Positions 18,021-25,650 of a stretch of 64,000 nt of DNA are shown piece by piece. The notes under the pieces are model-generated. The model was not told the DNA's origin. It worked only from the letters and a program-made list of their open reading frames with translations, and made no database searches. Both the position numbers and the translations under genes were made by a program. The stretch covers positions 434,001 to 498,000 of the forward strand of contig NZ_BJKL01000001.1 in assembly GCF_006538345.1 (NCBI RefSeq). The letters run 5' to 3'. The first letter of the stretch is position 1. Each line of letters begins with the position of its first letter. Source of the stretch: Alteromonas sp. KUL49 (GTDB lineage: Bacteria > Pseudomonadota > Gammaproteobacteria > Enterobacterales > Alteromonadaceae).

Positions 18021-18176
18021 TGCAGAAGTTATCGGTAGATAACAAGAGAAAGTCAGATGTAGGTGGGAAAGGCCTACACTTTTTACAGTCGGCATATTAA
18101 AGAGGGAGCGATGAACGTTTTATAGCCATCTGAGGCATGGATGCCGAAGCTGAGCCCCATGGATGGTACTGGCGAG
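18021..18176. repeat. Palindromic repeat element, degenerate copy (unit A)
   Basis: 18021-18090 aligns without gaps to 18191-18260 (offset 170) and then diverges by a roughly 35-base insertion. It resumes in the shared core GGCATGGATGCCGAAGC...GAGCCCCATGGATGG. The palindrome arms are no longer intact. It lies in the non-coding 17910-18405 gap between DUF2891 and the convergent GH16 gene. Confidence 0.75.
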
Positions 18177-18190
18177 CAATACTAGTTTAT

Positions 18191-18340
18191 TACAGGAGTT
18201 AACGGTGGAGCATAAGAAAACGTCAGATATAGGTGGGAAAGAAATGTACTTTTTACAGCCGTCTGCGGCACGGATGCCGCAGCCGAGCCCCCATGGATGG
18301 GATTTCGGCGTGCAGTAAAAAGTGCATTTCTTTCCCATCA
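18191..18340. repeat. Palindromic repeat element, intact copy (unit B)
   Basis: Outer arms 18234-18256 and 18315-18337 are complementary at 22 of 23 positions, the exception being a G-U type pair. The 58-base centre contains a hairpin GCGGCA-CGGA-TGCCGC, then GAGCCCCCATGGATGGG and GGCGTGC. The whole can fold as one long stem with inner hairpins. It lies directly before the GH16 terminator and could add a transcript end or RNA-stabilising structure between convergent units. A relative is at 40571-40668. Confidence 0.8.
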
Positions 18341-18356
18341 TTTCTGGAGTTTGATC

Positions 18357-18386
18357 AAAAAAAAAGCCCGGCAGGTGCCGGGACTT
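18357..18386 (-). terminator. Rho-independent terminator of the GH16 gene
   Basis: On the minus strand CCCGGCACCTGCCGGG (18367-18382) is a 7-base GC-rich stem with a 2-base loop. A C and then a run of nine T residues follow. It lies 24 bases after the GH16 stop. Confidence 0.93.
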
Positions 18387-18405
18387 TAACCAAAGGAACT
18401 AGGTT

Positions 18406-21105
18406 CTATTGCTTCCAAACAATGTTGTCGATACGGATAACAGTACCTTGCTCTGTACCCCAGTCAGGTGCAATAACAAAGGCTGCATCAACGCCGTTGA
18501 TGTTGGCTGGTTGTTCCCAACTTGGTGTTGGGTTTGCCAGTAAATCGGCCACTGAAATAACGTAGCGTTTCCAAACACCTATCTCTGGTGGATCGATAGG
18601 GAAGGCACTGCTTGTACTTGGGTACACGCTATCAAACTTCACATAGAAGTTGGTGTTTGCAAGACCAACTTCTGGTTCGGCAATTAACTTCACATCGAAT
18701 TCAATGGTTCCTGTGCTATACGCCGACAGGTCAATAGTAGAACCAGCAGGTTGTACAAAGTATGCTAGGTTTGTCTCGTTGATGTTGAACGCATATTCAG
18801 CAACTGTACCGTAACTTGTATCTTCGTCTTCCAATAATGTTTCTGTGACACCATTTAAGGTTGGTGTAAACATTGGATCAGGTGTGTCGGTACCATTGAA
18901 TATGAGTAGGTCACCGCTAGGCGTTGGTGCAGGGTCTACTGGATCTTCAGGCTCAACAGGCTCTCCCGCTGTCCAAACAATATTGTCTAGCTGGAAGGTA
19001 ACTCCACCTTGGTCGTCAGGCGCGGGGAATATCACTATACCAGTGTTGACCTTGGTGACATCAAGACCGCCGGCAATAAGTTGCTGTACAGGCACGTTAA
19101 CTGTTTCCCAATTACCGTCGCCCACAACACCGAGAGACTGATCGCCACTAGTACACGGGAAGAAGCAGTCGATTTTCATTGCCATACCTGTGGTATTCGT
19201 ACCGTAGTCAGTAACGCGAATGTCAAAGCTTACGTAGCCATTGGTGTATGCAGAAAGGTCTATCGTTGCTAGTGATTGAATGTAGAACACACCATTGACA
19301 CTAGCATCGGCATCAAAGCTCACCTCAAGAACGGTATTGCCATCAAGATCAACGGTTTGCCAATTTACTTTATTGCCATCAACCGTACCGTCAAAGTAGT
19401 CAAATCCTGCTCGAGAATCCCATGCCCCAATACCTCGTGTCCACGCTTCGTCAACAGAATCAACAAACACGTTTAGCTCTTCTTGACTTACGAGCGGTGC
19501 TGGTGGGCGAATACCACAGCTGTTGTTACCCGGTGCGCCACACTTAAACTTGATATTGTCGAGCATAATATGTGCTGATGACGTAGGCTCTACAACGAAT
19601 AGACTGACTACGCTGTTTACGTCAAGAGGGTTGCCACCGCCATTGTTTGGATTGGCGAGTAAGTCACTTAGCTTAAGGTGTATCGGCTGCCATGCATCCA
19701 TGGTTAGCTCGCTTACAGGAAGGTTAATGTAACCGAGGTTGGGGAAGCCACTATCCATTTTGATTGCAATCACACCCTCAGGATCGGTTGATGCACTATC
19801 AACATATAGGTCGAATGAGAGCTCACCATTGTGTGGTGCCCATGGTTCAGCCGATGTTCCTACACCGTACAGTTCAAAGGTCTCTGCATCATCTGCGTAA
19901 ATAGATACGTTACCGCTGTTGGTGGTAATAATCTCAAGCACAGTACCTTGGTCGCCACCAATATCAGGTGTATCGAAAGATAATGCTCCATCGTTGTTCC
20001 ACCATGAATTTATACCCAGTGCACGAGTTTGGGTTTCGGTGCCTTCCCAAGTTAATGCGCCAATACCGTCGGCAAAGAGAGTATGTTCTTCTTCTGAATA
20101 CACTGTTGATGCAGGCACATCGGCAGCATCGGAGAGATTTGAAGCACAACCTCTACCCGTTTCACTGTCAGCTGGACATTGGTAAACACGTACATAGTCG
20201 ACTTCCATCTGTAGTGGAAGGGCTAAATCGTTTGACGGTGCACCAGGTAGGTTTCCACCTATGGCTACGTTCAGAATGATATGGAAGGGTGTATTAAACG
20301 GGGCATTTTCGTTAGTGGTGAAGCCAGTATCTTGTCCACCCCAATAGTAGCTAAACCAATTGTCATTAGTCATAGTAGCGTAGTGAGTATCGTCGATATA
20401 CCAGCGAATTTCACCAGCTTCCCATTCGATAGCGTAGCGATGGAAATCGTCAGAAATAGTCTCACTTGGTGTGTAAGTATCTGAACTGTATCTATTTAAA
20501 GGCCAAAGAGAGCCGTAATGAACAGTACCCAAAATTTCATTCTTACCATCAACACCAAGGTTGGTGGCTTCAAGAATATCGATCTCACCACCAGCAGCCC
20601 ATGCGCCGTAAGGTGAGTTGGTGGGAAGTAGCCAAAACGCTGGCCATGTACCCTGACCGGCAGGAAGCTTAATACTTGCTTCGATTCGGCCAAAAGTTAC
20701 ATCGACTTTCCCTTCCGTTGTTAAGCGTGCAGAGGTGTAATTGTAGCCGCCCACTGAATCAGATTCGGCTTGAATAACGAGCTTACCGTCTTGCAAAAAT
20801 GCGTTGTCTGCCTCGTAGTATTGAAGTTCGTTGTTACCCCAGCCTGGGATGCCATATTCAGTACCATCACCAACCAATGCATTCCAATTGGCGTCATCGA
20901 GAGTATCTGCGTCGAATTCGTCAGCCCAAACTAGTTCCCAACCTGCTTCTTCAGGAGTTTGCGGAGTTTCTGGCGCTGGTGTCGGTGTCTCTACTGGTTC
21001 ATCGACAGTCGTGCCCGAGCTTTCGATAACATCATTACACCCATAGAGTGTTGTGGTCAGCGCAGCAAGTAAGGCGACTGCGCAGGGACGTTTTTTCAAG
21101 TTCAT
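18406..21105 (-). CDS. GH16 endo-beta-1,3-glucanase (laminarinase-type) lipoprotein with C-terminal beta-sandwich modules
   Basis: An 899-residue surface enzyme. A lipoprotein signal ends at LYGC with lipidated Cys23 and Asn at +2, so outer-membrane sorting is expected. A Thr/Pro linker precedes the GH16 domain (about 56-312), with catalytic motif EIDILE: nucleophile Glu174, Asp176, acid/base Glu179. The C-terminal 580 residues hold about three related beta-sandwich modules (LSFDLYVD, VSFDIRVT, IEFDVKLI) of the ExoP/CBM-like type. A related module occurs in the GH3 protein. The enzyme should cut beta-1,3- or mixed-linkage glucans such as laminarin at the cell surface. It is preceded by a LacI-type operator and followed by a strong terminator, so it forms its own transcription unit within the locus. 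Confidence 0.92.
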   Translation of the reverse strand: MNLKKRPCAVALLAALTTTLYGCNDVIESSGTTVDEPVETPTPAPETPQTPEEAGWELVWADEFDADTLDDANWNALVGDGTEYGIPGWGNNELQYYEADNAFLQDGKLVIQAESDSVGGYNYTSARLTTEGKVDVTFGRIEASIKLPAGQGTWPAFWLLPTNSPYGAWAAGGEIDILEATNLGVDGKNEILGTVHYGSLWPLNRYSSDTYTPSETISDDFHRYAIEWEAGEIRWYIDDTHYATMTNDNWFSYYWGGQDTGFTTNENAPFNTPFHIILNVAIGGNLPGAPSNDLALPLQMEVDYVRVYQCPADSETGRGCASNLSDAADVPASTVYSEEEHTLFADGIGALTWEGTETQTRALGINSWWNNDGALSFDTPDIGGDQGTVLEIITTNSGNVSIYADDAETFELYGVGTSAEPWAPHNGELSFDLYVDSASTDPEGVIAIKMDSGFPNLGYINLPVSELTMDAWQPIHLKLSDLLANPNNGGGNPLDVNSVVSLFVVEPTSSAHIMLDNIKFKCGAPGNNSCGIRPPAPLVSQEELNVFVDSVDEAWTRGIGAWDSRAGFDYFDGTVDGNKVNWQTVDLDGNTVLEVSFDADASVNGVFYIQSLATIDLSAYTNGYVSFDIRVTDYGTNTTGMAMKIDCFFPCTSGDQSLGVVGDGNWETVNVPVQQLIAGGLDVTKVNTGIVIFPAPDDQGGVTFQLDNIVWTAGEPVEPEDPVDPAPTPSGDLLIFNGTDTPDPMFTPTLNGVTETLLEDEDTSYGTVAEYAFNINETNLAYFVQPAGSTIDLSAYSTGTIEFDVKLIAEPEVGLANTNFYVKFDSVYPSTSSAFPIDPPEIGVWKRYVISVADLLANPTPSWEQPANINGVDAAFVIAPDWGTEQGTVIRIDNIVWKQ

Positions 21106-21171
21106 TATTGTGCCCTCAGTGAGTTTTATCGACGCAGCGTGAGCATATACAACCGCGCCGGTGTTAATTTA

Positions 21172-21185
21172 TGTTAGCGCTTACA
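21172..21185. promoter_or_regulatory. LacI-type operator before GH16 (box 1)
   Basis: TGTTAGCGCTTACA is a near-palindrome built on AGCGCTT, 67-80 bases upstream of the GH16 ATG and within the GH16-GH3 gap. It matches four other boxes in this locus, as expected for the linked LacI-family regulator. Confidence 0.75.
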
Positions 21186-21236
21186 TTTGTGAGTGCTGGT
21201 TGCATAACTCCACAACCAGCGCGCTAACAAAATAGA

Positions 21237-23771
21237 CTAGTTACACGCCATATCTCCCGTTGTTGATGGTTCCAGGCGAATATTTGAAATCGTTAAGCTA
21301 GTGCTTTTTATCGCTGATAGTGCAAAAGGTGAGTAAACCTCTGAAAGAGACATACCTTTATCAGCAAAACAGGATGTAGGAACAACCACGGTCTGCCACT
21401 CTGTGGAGGCATCTACGAAATTCGATAGTGGCAGTGTGGCACCGCAATCACCTCCACAGTTCATGGCAACAGAGAGGTTGTCGGCACTGGTGTCTAGCTT
21501 TACATCAAATACCAATGCGGCTGATTCTCCAGCAAAGTCGCGAAGATCTTCAGGAAACGGTGAATAGAATCCAACTGAACCTGCTCCACTAAACGTCAGT
21601 TGCAAGCTGTCTTCTTGCACGTTTCGGTCGGTGGTTCTCAAAGAAACCTGATCGCCTGATACTGTGTTGCTTAGCATTAATGTGTCGCCAGCGTCGTCTT
21701 TTACAATGACTTGCCATGGTTTTTGTGATGTAAGCACGTAAATACCATGGGGTTCAGATTGTCCTTGTTGATCAACGTCGTGGGATTCTGAAAGTGGTTC
21801 GTTCAGTGGGTCTATATCATCAAATCCAAGACCATACCCATAGGCGAATAGAGGAGTTTGACCATCTCCCTTGTTGACCACTTGTGTAGGAGACGCAGGC
21901 CAAGAAAAAGACAGCTTTCCTTGCATAGGGTACTGCACTTCGCCTTGTTGATTGGTAAAAATTACGTCAGCAATACCTTGCCCTTCTGACCCGGGTAACC
22001 AAGCGACAACAAAGGCGTCGCTTGCATTCAGTTCTGGGTTTACCCACAAAGGACGACCGGTGATAAATACAGAAACCACAGGAATACCCTGTGCTTTAAA
22101 ACTATTGAGAAGGGCTAAATCAGATTTGTCACCACGCTGATATTCAACGTTAGAAATATCGCCATTACCCTCGGCATAAGGGTTTTCACCAAATACTACG
22201 ATTGCCACATCGGGCTTTTCGTTATCGGTGTAATTTGCTGGCATTGATTCTAGTAATGTAGCACTCCCGCCCGCAGCGTTTACCGCGCTCTCTATACCCT
22301 GAAAGATTGATGTTGCACCGGGGAAGTCGCTATTTTCGTTGCCTGTGCCTTGCCAAGTAATTGTCCAGCCGCCAGATTGCTTGCCAATGTTGTGAGCACC
22401 GTCACCTGCAACGACAACGTTCATGTCGGGCGACAAAGGTAGTAGGCTGTTTTGGTTCTTAAGCATAACCAATGACTTACGTACTGCTTCTCGCGCAATA
22501 TCTCTGTGGGCTTGTGCACCAATGACGCTCTGATCGCCAGATAACGCACGATTTGCCGGTGAAGGTTGTTCAAACAAGCCAACACGCATTTTTACACGCA
22601 ACACTCTGCGTACCGCGTCATCTAAGCGTGACAACGGAATAACACCAGATTTCACCTGAGCTACGGTATTCTCGTAAAGGGGCTTCCATGCGCCGGTAGG
22701 AACCATGTAAACGTCCAAACCTGCATTGATGGCCTGAGGGCAGCTTTCGTTGGTACAACCTTCAATCTGACCGTGGCCATTCCAATCACCCACTACGAAT
22801 CCATCAAAGCCCATTTTTTCTTTCAATACATTAGTTAGCAGGTACTTACTTCCATGGATCTTTTTACCGTGCCAACTGTTAAACGACGCCATCACTGATT
22901 GAGAACCAGCGTTCAAGCCATGGACATAGCCTTGCGCATGAATGTTGAAGAGTTCTTCTTCGCTAGCAATATTGTCGCCCTGATCGTCGCCACTTTGCGT
23001 ACCGCCGTCGCCAATAAAATGCTTAACAGTTGATATCACATGGCTGTCATCAATGTAGCCACTGCTAATATCACCTTGCATACCGGTAACGATGGCATGG
23101 GCATACTGACCAACAACCTCTGGATCTTCCGAATAACTTTCATAGGTTCTTCCCCAGCGGTCATCGCGAGCGGTAGCAACGGTAGGTGCGAAAACCCAGT
23201 CTATACCTGTTGCTCTAACTTCTTTTGCAGTAGCGGCGGCAATTGCAGTAATGAGTGAAGGGTCACGCATGGCGCCCAATCCGATATTGTGCGGAAACAA
23301 TGTAGCACCGATCACGTTATTGTGACCGTGTACGGCGTCCGTGCCCCACATGGTTGGGATCGCAATACCGTCGATACTGTCGTCTATGGAAGCTTCATGC
23401 ATGGCCTCTGCAAGCGCCACCCAATCCTCTGGGGTTGCATGTTTATCTAAATTTGGAAACGAACCACCGCCATTTAAGTACGAGCCAAAGCCATACGTTC
23501 TCATGTCTTCAACGGTGACATCTCGAATTTCAGGCTGCATGATTTGTGCGACTTTCTGTTCCACAGTCATGGTAGCAAGTAGCGCATCTACACGGGCTTC
23601 AACTTCCTCTCTGTTGTGCGCTTTAAATGTGATTTGAGGCCAAAAGTCTGGAACTTGACTGTCAGCTACAGGTGGCATTGTAGTTGTCGTCACCTCATTT
23701 TGCGTGGTGGTTTTTTGGCAACCTACCGTTATTAGTGCGGCTACAGCGAGTGAAAGTGTTCTTTTTTTCAT
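21237..23771 (-). CDS. GH3 beta-glucosidase/exo-beta-glucanase lipoprotein
   Basis: I place the start at ATG 23771 (AAAGGAT site, MKKRTLSLAVAALITVGC), because this gives a lipoprotein signal with Cys18; the frame extends 43 codons upstream into the permease gene. The protein has 844 residues. The GH3 N-domain carries KHF (Lys250-His251) and the nucleophile loop VVGDWNG with Asp329. The C-domain (VVAGDGAHNIGKQSGGWTI, GENPYAEG) supplies the acid/base region. A C-terminal ExoP-like beta-sandwich follows (about 690-844). It resembles marine exo-1,3/1,4-beta-glucanases such as ExoP, releasing glucose from beta-glucan oligomers in the periplasm or at the surface. It lies 16 bases after the permease gene, in one operon. 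Confidence 0.9.
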   Translation of the reverse strand: MKKRTLSLAVAALITVGCQKTTTQNEVTTTTMPPVADSQVPDFWPQITFKAHNREEVEARVDALLATMTVEQKVAQIMQPEIRDVTVEDMRTYGFGSYLNGGGSFPNLDKHATPEDWVALAEAMHEASIDDSIDGIAIPTMWGTDAVHGHNNVIGATLFPHNIGLGAMRDPSLITAIAAATAKEVRATGIDWVFAPTVATARDDRWGRTYESYSEDPEVVGQYAHAIVTGMQGDISSGYIDDSHVISTVKHFIGDGGTQSGDDQGDNIASEEELFNIHAQGYVHGLNAGSQSVMASFNSWHGKKIHGSKYLLTNVLKEKMGFDGFVVGDWNGHGQIEGCTNESCPQAINAGLDVYMVPTGAWKPLYENTVAQVKSGVIPLSRLDDAVRRVLRVKMRVGLFEQPSPANRALSGDQSVIGAQAHRDIAREAVRKSLVMLKNQNSLLPLSPDMNVVVAGDGAHNIGKQSGGWTITWQGTGNENSDFPGATSIFQGIESAVNAAGGSATLLESMPANYTDNEKPDVAIVVFGENPYAEGNGDISNVEYQRGDKSDLALLNSFKAQGIPVVSVFITGRPLWVNPELNASDAFVVAWLPGSEGQGIADVIFTNQQGEVQYPMQGKLSFSWPASPTQVVNKGDGQTPLFAYGYGLGFDDIDPLNEPLSESHDVDQQGQSEPHGIYVLTSQKPWQVIVKDDAGDTLMLSNTVSGDQVSLRTTDRNVQEDSLQLTFSGAGSVGFYSPFPEDLRDFAGESAALVFDVKLDTSADNLSVAMNCGGDCGATLPLSNFVDASTEWQTVVVPTSCFADKGMSLSEVYSPFALSAIKSTSLTISNIRLEPSTTGDMACN

Positions 23772-23787
23772 TGTTAGTATCCTTTGT

Positions 23788-25032
23788 TTATTGCGCGGCG
23801 CTGGTTTGGGGTTTTGAACCCCTGAGGCCGTAGTAGCCAATAAACAAATAGCAAAGTAATGGAAGTAGAAATGACAGCTGAACGCCAAAAATGTCTGCAA
23901 TTACGCCTTGAAGCAAAGGTATGATTGCGCCACCGACGATAGCTAGACATAGAAGGCCAGATGCTTGAGCAGTTTGGTTGTTCAGATCTTTGAGCGCAAG
24001 GCTGAAAATTGTTGGGAACATTATGGAATTACACAAGCCTACCGCCAAGATAGACCACATAGCTAGGGGACCCGAGCTCATTACTGATAACAAAATAAGC
24101 GAGCAGCTCGCCACCGCGTTGAATGCTAATAATTTGCCAGCGGCTACCTTTTGCATCACAGCCGCACCAATAAATCGTCCTACCATAGCGCCGCCCCAAT
24201 AATACGCTATGTAAGTTGACGCCTGTCCTTCGCTCATCCCCATAATGTTTGTCAGACCAAAATAGTTGACTAGAAAGCTGCCTATAGCTACTTCAGCGCC
24301 TACGTATAAAAAGATCCCTACGACACCCAAACTAAGATGGCGATGTTTTAGTGCGCTCAGTGACGATTGATTATTACTATGAGAGTCATTACTCGTTTGG
24401 TTTTCAGGCAAAGGGACTTTTGCCATAACCAATGCAAGCAAGACTAAGACGGTCGCGAGTACAAGGTAAGGAACTTTCACCGCGTCAGCATCAGCATCAG
24501 CTGCTATATGTTCACCTGCACCGAATAGAAGGATGCCCCCGATGATGGGTGCAATAGTTGTCCCCAGAGAATTAAAGGCCTGCGTCATGGTTAGGCGGCT
24601 TGAGGCGGTTTTGGGATCGCCCATTAATGTAACCAACGGATTAGCGGCAACTTGCAGGAGCGTAATGCCAGACGCGAGCACAAATAGCGCACCCAAGAAC
24701 ATCCAGTATTGCGTAAAAATGGCAGATGGAATAAAGAGAATACATCCAACTGCCGCTGTACATAACCCTATGGATATCCCTCTCTGATAGCCGATCGAGC
24801 TAACCAGCTTGCCTGCGGGTACTGATACAAGAAAGTATGCGCCAAAAAAGCATGACTGGACTAGCATGGCCTGCGTATAACTTAAGTCAAAAAGTGCCTT
24901 TAAGTGTGGGATAAGGATGTCGTTAAGTGCTGTGATAAATCCCCACATGAAAAATAAAGACGTTAGCGCCCAGAGCGCCATTTGAGAACGAGAAGGAGCA
25001 GGCGCTGATGTTACCTGCGTTGTATTAGTCAT
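23788..25032 (-). CDS. Sugar:proton symporter of FucP/GluP (FHS) family
   Basis: A 414-residue major-facilitator permease with 12 predicted helices. The N-terminal LTSLFFMWGFITALNDILIPHLK matches the FucP/GluP signature, and SCFFGAYFLVSVPAGKLV the second and third helices. Members import fucose, glucose, galactose or other hexoses with protons. In this context glucose released from beta-glucan is the likely substrate, by inference. It leads a two-gene operon with GH3. A LacI-type box lies 106 bases upstream of its ATG. Confidence 0.88.
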   Translation of the reverse strand: MTNTTQVTSAPAPSRSQMALWALTSLFFMWGFITALNDILIPHLKALFDLSYTQAMLVQSCFFGAYFLVSVPAGKLVSSIGYQRGISIGLCTAAVGCILFIPSAIFTQYWMFLGALFVLASGITLLQVAANPLVTLMGDPKTASSRLTMTQAFNSLGTTIAPIIGGILLFGAGEHIAADADADAVKVPYLVLATVLVLLALVMAKVPLPENQTSNDSHSNNQSSLSALKHRHLSLGVVGIFLYVGAEVAIGSFLVNYFGLTNIMGMSEGQASTYIAYYWGGAMVGRFIGAAVMQKVAAGKLLAFNAVASCSLILLSVMSSGPLAMWSILAVGLCNSIMFPTIFSLALKDLNNQTAQASGLLCLAIVGGAIIPLLQGVIADIFGVQLSFLLPLLCYLFIGYYGLRGSKPQTSAAQ

Positions 25033-25137
25033 GATCTAACCCTAGTTTAGGTACTTGGTTTTAAAGCACTTTTTGAAAAAATTACCAAGTAAAAGTGTTA
25101 ATAACTTGTTGGTCAGTATATATGCGATTGATATAAA

Positions 25138-25151
25138 TGCAAGCGCTTACA
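25138..25151. promoter_or_regulatory. LacI-type operator before permease-GH3 (box 2)
   Basis: TGCAAGCGCTTACA, upstream of the permease ATG on the minus strand. The 25033-25650 gap also holds boxes 3 and 4; between 25160 and 25460 it is very AT-rich and shows nothing else recognisable. Confidence 0.75.
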
Positions 25152-25464
25152 TTTTAATTGGATAACGATTATGTCAACTTTATTGTAATTCTATTGTGAA
25201 TGGGTAAGGTTTTGTAGTGAATAGCTTTACCTATATTAAATATCTTTAATTTAATCTGTAGAGATATACTGATATTTATACTTTATCTATAATTATCATT
25301 GCTTTAATTGCTTATTTTGAGCGAGGTTTATTAGGCTAAAGTAGTACTGTTAATCACAAATTTTTTCACACTTAGCACTACAATTAACAAGTATTTTACA
25401 ATTTATTTGTAATTAACATTAGGAAAACACTTGCATTACATTTCAATTGTTCGTACATTTTTAG

Positions 25465-25478
25465 TGAAAGCGCTTACA
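25465..25478. promoter_or_regulatory. LacI-type operator before the TonB receptor (box 3)
   Basis: TGAAAGCGCTTACA, about 175 bases upstream of the receptor ATG. It is identical to box 5 before GH1. Confidence 0.8.
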
Positions 25479-25496
25479 AGTTTTTGTTGTTTTATT

Positions 25497-25510
25497 TGTA
25501 AGCGCTTTCA
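25497..25510. promoter_or_regulatory. LacI-type operator before the TonB receptor (box 4)
   Basis: TGTAAGCGCTTTCA is the exact reverse complement of box 3, centred 32 bases away, close to three helical turns. Paired spacing of this kind suits two dimers bound on one face, or a looping tetramer. Confidence 0.8.
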
Positions 25511-25650
25511 TTAAGAGCTTGGTTATTAGGGTACTCAAGCTTACACACAATAACGGACACAATTGCATAGAACCAAAGTGACGCATGGGCGGCGAGTGCA
25601 CACCACAATTGCACGGTCGGAACGCCTCAAAAACGCGACTGGGGAAAAAA

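Noticed and set aside
17910..18405. CRISPR array or tandem-repeat locus
   Set aside because: Only two copies of a 170-base unit with an internal palindrome; no spacers or cas genes.
18120..18565. Short frames MMGKKCTFYC and MGKKCTFYSRL on opposite strands
   Set aside because: They are translations of the palindromic repeat arms and so appear on both strands; not genes.
20466..20693. Overlapping frames inside the GH16 gene
   Set aside because: Antisense or out-of-frame shadows of a well-supported enzyme gene.
23772..23900. 43-residue N-terminal extension of GH3
   Set aside because: It overlaps the permease 3' end, and ATG 23771 gives a perfect lipoprotein signal with AAAGGAT upstream.
25160..25460. 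Possible replication origin or plasmid-type AT-rich segment
   Set aside because: AT-rich, but no DnaA-box cluster or iteron array was seen; better explained as a promoter region.
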